A stretch of 37,288 bases of DNA from the IMG/VR virus record IMGVR_UViG_3300009503_000052, positions 1 through 37,288 of that record; one strand, written 5' to 3'. The position numbers and the translations under genes were made by a program. Positions 32,606 to 37,288 of the stretch are shown here, in pieces. Source of the stretch: a virus. Under the pieces are notes generated by a model, which saw nothing but the letters and a program-made list of their open reading frames with translations, did not search any database and was not told the DNA's origin. Every line of letters begins with the position of its first letter. Positions within the stretch are counted from its first letter, which is position 1.

Positions 32606-32812
32606 TTAATCCGTTCCACCAATTTTTATTTCTACTATTTCTTCTGTCCCAACTGGTTCTGAATATAAATATAATTCCGTATCTTTTACTGTAATACCAA
32701 GTTCATAATAATGCTCACCATCAAGAAATTTCCTTTTTACATCAAATCCTGCACTCTCTAATGCAGTAAAAAATCTTTCTGGTAATCCATGAATGGATAT
32801 ATAAGTTCCCAT
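32606..32812 (-). CDS. Unknown small protein (68 aa)
   Basis: Begins MGTYISIHGLPERF; strands with conserved-looking Gly and Tyr (HYYELGITVKDTELYLYSE). Not recognised. GGGTG-type ribosome site upstream. Confidence 0.6.
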   Translation of the reverse strand: MGTYISIHGLPERFFTALESAGFDVKRKFLDGEHYYELGITVKDTELYLYSEPVGTEEIVEIKIGGTD

Positions 32813-32823
32813 CTTACACCCTC

Positions 32824-33081
32824 CTAAAAATTATTATAAGGCTTGCTATAATACCACCAGCTTAGCTGGTCAGTGATTATATCAGATTTATCACCCATTT
32901 TATATGGATTGATTCCCTCAAGCTTTTTTCTTACCTGTTCTTGAAGCTCTGCTTCTTTTTGTCTCTCCTGTTCAATCTCAATAATCCTGAAATTAACTAA
33001 CTTCAAAATTTCAGTGAGATTTTCTGCTTCAGCAAGTTCCTTTACTTTCTTTAATAATTCTAATTCTGTTAAAGTCCACAT
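32824..33081 (-). CDS. Unknown helical protein (85 aa)
   Basis: Amphipathic helices with Glu/Lys/Leu and a Tyr-rich C-terminus (LSWWYYSKPYNNF). Follows the annealing-like gene closely. Function unknown. Confidence 0.55.
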   Translation of the reverse strand: MWTLTELELLKKVKELAEAENLTEILKLVNFRIIEIEQERQKEAELQEQVRKKLEGINPYKMGDKSDIITDQLSWWYYSKPYNNF

Positions 33082-33093
33082 TTTTTGCCTCCT

Positions 33094-33870
33094 TTAAAAT
33101 GGTTCTTCTTTCAGTTTTGTTATTACTTTGGTTGCTTCTTCTTTAGTAAGCTCTTCTATCTTTTCAAGCTCCCTTCCTGTAATTTCACTGATAACTCCCA
33201 TAGCATCTTTAAACTTCCAACCTCTTTTTTCTATCATCAAATTTATATATCCTTTCTGTGCATCTGAAATGGGTTCAGAACCAGCACTTGCCTTTTTCGC
33301 TTTACCAGAGGCTTCAGGTTGAGTTTTTGGTTTTTCCCTATATTCTGATATAGGTTTTGCTTTTTCATGCAATTCTGGTTGATTTTGCGAAGTAGTTTCT
33401 AATTCAATAATCTCTTCGGCAGGAGTTGGTTTGTATCCTGCAAGAACTACAACCCACGCAAGAACATTCCGTAGAGCTTTTGCACAGGCTCTTGTCTGTG
33501 CCATAGATTTTAGCATAAACATCGGCTTATCTTTCCAGTTTGGCTCATCATTTAAACACATTGCTTCTGCTCCAGAAATCTCCATTCCGTCTCTTGTTCT
33601 TACAACGACAGCCTTTGCAGAAAATCCTTCTGCTTTCCCTATCTGAATATATTGAGTTTCTGTTACTTTAGGAACAAGTCCGTAAAATCTACCCACTGTT
33701 TGCCAGTCTTCAAATTCAAGATATTGCTCTCCTCTTATAATTACTGGCTTTGGTTTTGACTTAATAACTTCTGTAAGAGCTTGAGCTGCTTTTTGTGCTT
33801 CATTAAGAACAACCTCTGGTGGAGTAACTATATCAACTAAAATTTCCTTCTTTTCTACTAATTCGTTCAT
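33094..33870 (-). CDS. Putative single-strand annealing (Erf/Rad52-like) recombination protein (258 aa)
   Basis: QYLEFEDWQTVGRFYGLVPKV (about 48-68), then FMLKSMAQTRACAKALRNVLAWVVVLAGYKPTPAEE (about 118-154), match a recurrent phage family encoded with resolvases and nucleases. The MAQTRAxxKALR core resembles the Erf/Rad52 annealing-protein pattern. The C-terminal part has a Gln/Lys/Ala-rich linker and a helical domain, perhaps for single-strand-binding protein contact. No catalytic motif. The place early in the recombination operon supports it. Confidence 0.6.
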   Translation of the reverse strand: MNELVEKKEILVDIVTPPEVVLNEAQKAAQALTEVIKSKPKPVIIRGEQYLEFEDWQTVGRFYGLVPKVTETQYIQIGKAEGFSAKAVVVRTRDGMEISGAEAMCLNDEPNWKDKPMFMLKSMAQTRACAKALRNVLAWVVVLAGYKPTPAEEIIELETTSQNQPELHEKAKPISEYREKPKTQPEASGKAKKASAGSEPISDAQKGYINLMIEKRGWKFKDAMGVISEITGRELEKIEELTKEEATKVITKLKEEPF

Positions 33871-34127
33871 CTTCCTTCCTCCTTTTTGCTATCTGCATAC
33901 GACAATATTTCTATGAGGTTTTTCAAAATCTCAGGTTCAAATAAAAATTGCTTAATGAATTTGCCATTTCTGTTATAGAGTCTGAGACTAAAATATTCTA
34001 TCCCATCTGAGGTCCTCACACGCACAAAGCAATAGCTCCGTCCGTTATGTTCACAAGCACCAATGTTATCAAGAACTGTCAGTTTATATTTTCCGAACCT
34101 GAATCCTGCTTTTTGTTTTTCAACCAT
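33867..34127 (-). CDS. Small strand-rich protein (86 aa), first gene of the leftward operon
   Basis: Strands with Tyr/Arg/Gly (HNGRSYCFVRVRTSDGIEYFSLRLYNRNGKF) and a helical end. It overlaps the annealing-like gene by 4 bp. GGAGGGGGAGAATG gives a clear ribosome site. Could be an early regulator or ssDNA-binding helper; not recognised. Confidence 0.6.
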   Translation of the reverse strand: MVEKQKAGFRFGKYKLTVLDNIGACEHNGRSYCFVRVRTSDGIEYFSLRLYNRNGKFIKQFLFEPEILKNLIEILSYADSKKEEGR

Positions 34128-34172
34128 TCTCCCCCTCCTCCTGTTTTAATTTGTTTGTTTATTCTTAATTTT

Positions 34173-34201
34173 AGTTTATCATTAATATTCCAATAAGTCA
34201 A
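34173..34201 (-). promoter_or_regulatory. Leftward early promoter
   Basis: Minus strand: TTGACT (34201-34196), 17 bp, TAAACT (34178-34173). About 45 bp before the first leftward gene. Confidence 0.65.
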
Positions 34202-34258
34202 TACTTTTTTAATTTAAATATTTTATAAATATATAAAAAATATTTATAACTATAAATA

Positions 34259-34288
34259 TTGACTTGATAATTAATAATGGTATATACT
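34259..34288 (+). promoter_or_regulatory. Rightward early promoter
   Basis: TTGACT (34259-34264), 18 bp, TATACT (34283-34288), about 50 bp before the first rightward gene. The leftward promoter's -35 is its mirror image: AAGTCAATA (34195-34203) against TATTGACTT (34257-34265). Confidence 0.65.
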
Positions 34289-34336
34289 ATATCATGGCTT
34301 CATAGAAGCTAATAATATCAATCAGGAGGGATTAAA

Positions 34337-34534
34337 ATGAAAGGAAGAAAATTAGAATTCTGGTTACCAAAGAAGAGATTTTTCAAAAGTGGGAATGCAG
34401 ATTTTGTGACTTCATTTCCATCAAGGATTATGCGTGCATTTGGCTGGCAGATAAATGAAGAAGTGGAAATGTATATCACTCCAGAGGAAATCAGAATAGT
34501 AAGGGCAGGAAATGATAAGCAAGATAAAAGATAA
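34337..34534 (+). CDS. AbrB/SpoVT-like DNA-binding protein (65 aa)
   Basis: The pattern FKSGNADFVTSFPSRIMRAFGWQINEEVEMYITPEEIRIVRA follows the SpoVT/AbrB swapped-hairpin fold, which binds DNA as a dimer. Basic N-terminal part. GGAGG is 6-7 bp upstream. As the first gene after divergent promoters it may autoregulate this region. Confidence 0.65.
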   Translation: MKGRKLEFWLPKKRFFKSGNADFVTSFPSRIMRAFGWQINEEVEMYITPEEIRIVRAGNDKQDKR

Positions 34535-34865
34535 ACTATTTGATATCAAGTGCTTTATACAGAGAGGCAGGAAAGGATATTCAGACAGAGACCTCTGGGA
34601 CTTTGATTGTTACCTTGCAAAAATAATCTCCAGTGGATTACAGGAATTAAAAGAAAATAACCTGCTTTCCTATCCATATTCACTTAAATCTAAAGAAGAA
34701 TGGAAAAATATTTTAAACACAATTATTGAAGGCTTCAAAGAAAAATTGAAAGCATGTAATTGTTATTATGGTTATGATATTACAGAATATCCTGATTATG
34801 ATGTTGAAAAAATAGAAAAGGCACTTGAATTGTTTGCAAAATATTTTAATTACTTCTGGGATTAA
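34512..34865 (+). CDS. Conserved phage protein of unknown function (117 aa)
   Basis: GRKGYSDRDLWDFDCYLAKIISSGLQELKE then SKEEWKNILNTIIEGFKEK is a recurrent pattern in phage genomes, found near early or virion genes with no known role. Predicted helical, aromatic-rich. The start lies inside the preceding gene. Confidence 0.6.
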   Translation: MISKIKDKLFDIKCFIQRGRKGYSDRDLWDFDCYLAKIISSGLQELKENNLLSYPYSLKSKEEWKNILNTIIEGFKEKLKACNCYYGYDITEYPDYDVEKIEKALELFAKYFNYFWD

Positions 34866-34867
34866 AA

Positions 34868-34913
34868 ATGAGGAGCATTCCCGCGGGATGAAACCTTCTG
34901 GTAGTTTCCTCAT
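34868..34913 (+). ncRNA. Small three-way-junction RNA element
   Basis: ATGAGGA (34868-34874) pairs with TCCTCAT (34907-34913) and encloses two hairpins: 34876-34881 with 34885-34890 (six pairs, one T-G, G+C-rich CCCGCGGG centre), and an ACC-TTCT-GGT hairpin at 34893-34902. It stands out in A+T-rich sequence between two small genes. It may be a leader element of the next gene; not a known riboswitch. Confidence 0.35.
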
Positions 34914-34984
34914 CGTGATTACAGTATTATTATAGCAAATTTTTACAAATTTGACAAAGCTATAACTCATAAGGGGGTGATAAA

Positions 34985-35134
34985 GTGAAAGCAATCTTAA
35001 AGGCAACAACAAAAACTTATAATGTAGGGAATGATAGAGTGCCTAAACTGTATGTTTTTATTCCAAAACTTTTCAGAGATGCATTAGGCTTAAAACCAAA
35101 AGAAGGCAATAAAAGAATTATAAAAATTAATTAG
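34985..35134 (+). CDS. Small AbrB-like protein (49 aa)
   Basis: Begins at GTG after AAGGGGGTG. VPKLYVFIPKLFRDALGLKPKEG resembles an AbrB-type swapped hairpin half. Very short but with a good ribosome site and a tight link to the initiator gene 10 bp later. Probably a DNA-binding regulator. Confidence 0.6.
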   Translation: MKAILKATTKTYNVGNDRVPKLYVFIPKLFRDALGLKPKEGNKRIIKIN

Positions 35135-35144
35135 GAGGTTTAAG

Positions 35145-35975
35145 ATGGAAATAGGACAAAGATTTAATCCTTATAAGTTATTTACAGGATGTTTTATTCC
35201 AAACTCTTTAGCAAAATATAAAGGTTTGACAGCATTAAGCAAATTGGTTTGGGCAAGATTAGCTCAATATGCAGGTGAAGATGGAATCTGTTATCCTTCA
35301 CTGAAAACACTTGCAGAAGAAGTAGGAGCTACAAAACAAGGAGTAATAAAAGCCATTAAACAACTAATCAAAGAAGGATTTATTGAGCAAGAAAAACCTT
35401 CAGGAATGGAAATGATTATGCATAAAACATCAAGATATTATTTTTTATGGCATTCTGTCTTTGAAGCAGATTTGCGTCCAGAGGTTACTTCTCAAAGTAA
35501 ACAATTTTTACCTCCAAGCGATAAACAAAATTTACCTCCAAGCGATAAACAATTTTTACCCAAAGAGAATCAATTAAAGAGAATCAATGAAAGAGAATAT
35601 ATATATAGTAATAGCATTCAATTTTCAAATGAAAATTTCATGCCAACATCTCCTGAAACTTCTTTAGAAATTTCTTCTTCTAAGGGAAACAATAATGAAA
35701 CAGGCAAGCATAAACAGGCAGATATTGTTTTTGATGAAGAAACCTATACCTTTAAAGGAATTGAGCCTTTTATTGATAAATGGAAGTCTGCTTATCCAGC
35801 GGTTAATGTTGAAACTGAAATCAAGCAGATGGAAAGTTGGGTTATGTCTCAGCCAAAAACACGATGGAAAAAGAACTGGAAGCGTTTTATCACGGGCTGG
35901 CTTTCCCGTGAACAAGAAAGACAGGAATTCAGGAAAGCAAAATTTGGAGAAAGGAGGAGCTTTTTAGATGATTGA
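35145..35975 (+). CDS. Replication initiator with winged helix (276 aa)
   Basis: SKLVWARLAQYAG (about 31-43), then PSLKTLAEEVGATKQGVIKAIKQLIKEGFIE, is a winged-helix DNA-binding domain of phage replisome organisers. Residues about 115-150 are a low-complexity linker (repeated LPPSDKQ), encoded by iteron-like DNA repeats. The C-terminal part (about 195-276) with WKSAYPAVNVETEIKQME and KKNWKRFITGWLSRE resembles the C-terminus of such initiators. The next gene overlaps it by 8 bp and looks loader-like. Confidence 0.8.
   Translation: MEIGQRFNPYKLFTGCFIPNSLAKYKGLTALSKLVWARLAQYAGEDGICYPSLKTLAEEVGATKQGVIKAIKQLIKEGFIEQEKPSGMEMIMHKTSRYYFLWHSVFEADLRPEVTSQSKQFLPPSDKQNLPPSDKQFLPKENQLKRINEREYIYSNSIQFSNENFMPTSPETSLEISSSKGNNNETGKHKQADIVFDEETYTFKGIEPFIDKWKSAYPAVNVETEIKQMESWVMSQPKTRWKKNWKRFITGWLSREQERQEFRKAKFGERRSFLDD
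35499..35610 (+). other. Candidate replication origin inside the initiator gene
   Basis: Three near-identical 24-bp units begin at 35499, 35523 and 35547 (AAACAA-TTTTTACC core). Then three 14-bp units begin at 35562, 35576 and 35590 (AAAGAGAATCAAT core). The run ends in an A+T-rich stretch (ATATATATAGTAATAG). Lambda-type phages place iterons within the initiator gene next to an A+T-rich unwinding element, as here. Confidence 0.6.
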
Positions 35976-36315
35976 TTATGAATTGTTTAAATCAAAAATT
36001 AAAACAGTGTTACTCTTATGCGGAAAAACACCGTCAAAGCAACAGATGGATGCGGTTTATGAACGGATTAAAGATAGATATTCCACAGTAGATTTTATAT
36101 CAGCGTGCAATGATGATGAACTTGTTGAAGCGTGGAGTGAACGGGTCAGCTATCCTGCTTTAAAGAGAATTTTAGATAAATATCTTTCTAATCGGATAGA
36201 GAGAGAAGAACAGGAAAGAAAAAGAAAAGAAAGAGAAGAGATAGAAAAAATGATGGAAGATGAAAAACTGTCCGATTTTGTTAAAGAAATTTTTAAGAAA
36301 ATTAAAACATTATAG
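35968..36315 (+). CDS. Putative helicase loader-like protein (115 aa)
   Basis: Helical, ending in a Lys/Arg/Glu-rich tail (ERKRKEREEIEKMMEDEK). It directly overlaps the initiator and has the size and position of phage helicase-loading or primosome accessory proteins. No ATPase motif is seen. Confidence 0.5.
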   Translation: MIDYELFKSKIKTVLLLCGKTPSKQQMDAVYERIKDRYSTVDFISACNDDELVEAWSERVSYPALKRILDKYLSNRIEREEQERKRKEREEIEKMMEDEKLSDFVKEIFKKIKTL

Positions 36316-36324
36316 GAGGATAAA

Positions 36325-36720
36325 ATGAAATTGAAAATTTTAAAAGAAAGTTCTTGCATAAGAGGTAAAGTAGGGGAGATAAAAGATGTAGAAAATTCTA
36401 CGGCTGAATTCCTTTTGTTAAACTATCCTGATTGTGTAATTCCTTATGAAGAAGAGGATTATCTTTATTGGAAGTATTATCTTTGGGAAAATCGTATTTG
36501 GGAGTGCAAAGATAATATAGAAAAGATAGCAGAAGAAGTTAATCGTTTGTCTGAAATATTTGAGAAAGCAGGTAAATGGCATATAAGAAATCTAATGGTT
36601 AATATGTTTTTTCAATTGCGAGCAATGGGAAAAGATTTGAGAGATTTAATTGAAATTTTAGAAAGAGAAAAGAAACAGATGCAAGAAAAAAGAGCTTTTA
36701 ATAATGAAAGTGAAAGTTAG
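36325..36720 (+). CDS. Protein with an N-terminal SH3-like small domain (131 aa)
   Basis: Begins MKLKILKESSCIRGKVGEIKDVENSTAEFLL, a pattern (KxKxLK...GxVxxL...AEFLxxxG) shared with the next gene and with many short phage proteins. The remainder is aromatic and charged helices. The two genes look like paralogous starts. Function unknown. Confidence 0.6.
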   Translation: MKLKILKESSCIRGKVGEIKDVENSTAEFLLLNYPDCVIPYEEEDYLYWKYYLWENRIWECKDNIEKIAEEVNRLSEIFEKAGKWHIRNLMVNMFFQLRAMGKDLRDLIEILEREKKQMQEKRAFNNESES

Positions 36721-36970
36721 AATAATAAAACAAATTAAGGGGAGCAATGTAAAAGTTGGAACTGTTTTAAAGCTATCAGATGCTGAAGCTGAATTTTTAA
36801 TCCAGCAAGGCATAGCAGAACTAGTTGAAAAGAAGATAACTATTACGGAAGATGAAGAGCTTGCTATGTGGGGATTAGTTACCATACCATTGGAGCAAAA
36901 AGAGCTTATCAAATTTGCATGCAACCTGTTTAATGGAGTGATAGTTGATGTGGAAAATACCAAAATTTGA
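36704..36970 (+). CDS. Paralogous small domain protein (88 aa)
   Basis: MKVKVRIIKQIKGSNVKVGTVLKLSDAEAEFLIQQGIAELVEKK is the same domain as in the previous gene. The second half (ELAMWGLVTIPLEQKELI) is different. Overlaps both neighbours. Function unknown. Confidence 0.6.
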   Translation: MKVKVRIIKQIKGSNVKVGTVLKLSDAEAEFLIQQGIAELVEKKITITEDEELAMWGLVTIPLEQKELIKFACNLFNGVIVDVENTKI

Positions 36971-37040
36971 AGCTGTAATCAATCAGGAAAGGATTTTAAT
37001 TGAAACCTATAATAAGTATAAGTTAGGCAAGAAAAATTAA
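36948..37040 (+). CDS. Micro-protein, 30 aa
   Basis: MWKIPKFEAVINQERILIETYNKYKLGKKN; ATG after GGAGTG, overlapping the previous gene by 23 bp. Helical, basic end. Plausible but short. Confidence 0.4.
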   Translation: MWKIPKFEAVINQERILIETYNKYKLGKKN

Positions 37041-37054
37041 TTCTGGAGGCTTTT

Positions 37055-37288
37055 ATGAATTCAAAAGTATATTTACTTATTTTTGGTTCAGGACAGGTAT
37101 TTTCAAAAAACCTAAAGCAATGGTTGAAGTAATTAAAAGCAGATGCGGAGATGCTATGCCAACGACTCTATCATTGTTCCAGGAAAACGGAGGAATTTTA
37201 ATATCTCCGCTTCAGCTTGAGATAAAAATAATTTCTCCGCATCTTGCTTGCGAATTAAACAAAAAGTGGCATAGCAGATTGCCTGAGA
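37055..37288 (+). CDS. Frameshifted gene running off the right edge
   Basis: ATG 37055 has GGAGG 5 bp upstream but its frame stops after 25 codons (37130). The -1 frame is open from before that point to the window end and encodes a convincing protein (for example PHLACELNKKWHSRLPE). The switch would occur at A-AAA-AAC (37105-37111), a classic -1 slippery heptamer, or the A run may carry an indel. If the contig is circular the -1 frame continues in frame into the fragment at the left edge. Family not recognised. Confidence 0.55.

Overview
The window looks like the whole, or nearly the whole, genome of a tailed double-stranded DNA phage with a short tail (podovirus-like). It contains a portal, scaffold, HK97-type major capsid protein, tail adaptors, a hub-like propeller protein, very large internal or ejection proteins, a large terminase, a holin and an endolysin. 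No integrase or classical repressor was seen. The DNA is A+T-rich, ribosome binding sites are strong GGAGG types, promoters are sigma70-like, and proteins are rich in Lys, Glu and Ile. This fits a phage of a low-GC bacterium, possibly a thermophilic anaerobe, but the host cannot be fixed from sequence alone. The reading frame open at the right edge continues in frame across to the left edge and stops just before a terminator-like hairpin, so the contig may be a circular or circularly permuted genome.

Layout. (1) 1-122: the 3' end of a gene, then a possible terminator. (2) About 360-3540: a promoter with an operator-like palindrome, then an operon for a ubiquitin-like protein, an E1/ThiF-like adenylating enzyme, an E2-like protein with an HPN...Cys motif, a JAB/JAMM isopeptidase and an unknown 83-residue protein. 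(3) 3582-4101: a convergent, cysteine-rich single gene with its own strong promoter. Modules 2 and 3 are richer in G+C than the rest and are packed with inverted repeats inside their coding regions. (4) 4102-4961: gene-free, with a pyrimidine-rich tract and an extended -10 promoter. (5) 4962-27985: one long rightward late operon running portal, fibres, lysis, minor virion proteins, scaffold, capsid, adaptors and hub, ejection proteins, terminase, zinc-finger protein and a degenerate UvrD-like protein. Several very small basic peptides are scattered through it. (6) 27999-28260: eight units of a 34/35-bp alternating repeat array where the late and early transcripts converge. (7) 34127 leftward to 28258: an early operon for DNA recombination (annealing-protein-like, Cas4/AddB-like nuclease, RusA resolvase, an IS110-C-terminus-like protein) and many small unknowns. 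(8) 34128-34336: back-to-back promoters. (9) 34337 rightward to the right edge: a replication operon with AbrB-like small DNA-binding proteins and a winged-helix initiator whose gene carries iteron-like repeats next to an A+T-rich stretch, a likely origin.

The most remarkable element is the ubiquitin-like conjugation cassette. Ubiquitin-like, E1, E2 and JAB genes are known in bacterial Bil, Bub, CBASS (Cap2/Cap3) and PRTRC settings, mostly linked to defence or plasmids. Here the set appears to sit in a virulent-type phage genome, with a terminator-like hairpin between the ubiquitin-like gene and its enzymes and repeated RNA-type hairpins through the coding sequence. Its target (host defence protein, virion protein or competing phage) cannot be read from the sequence.
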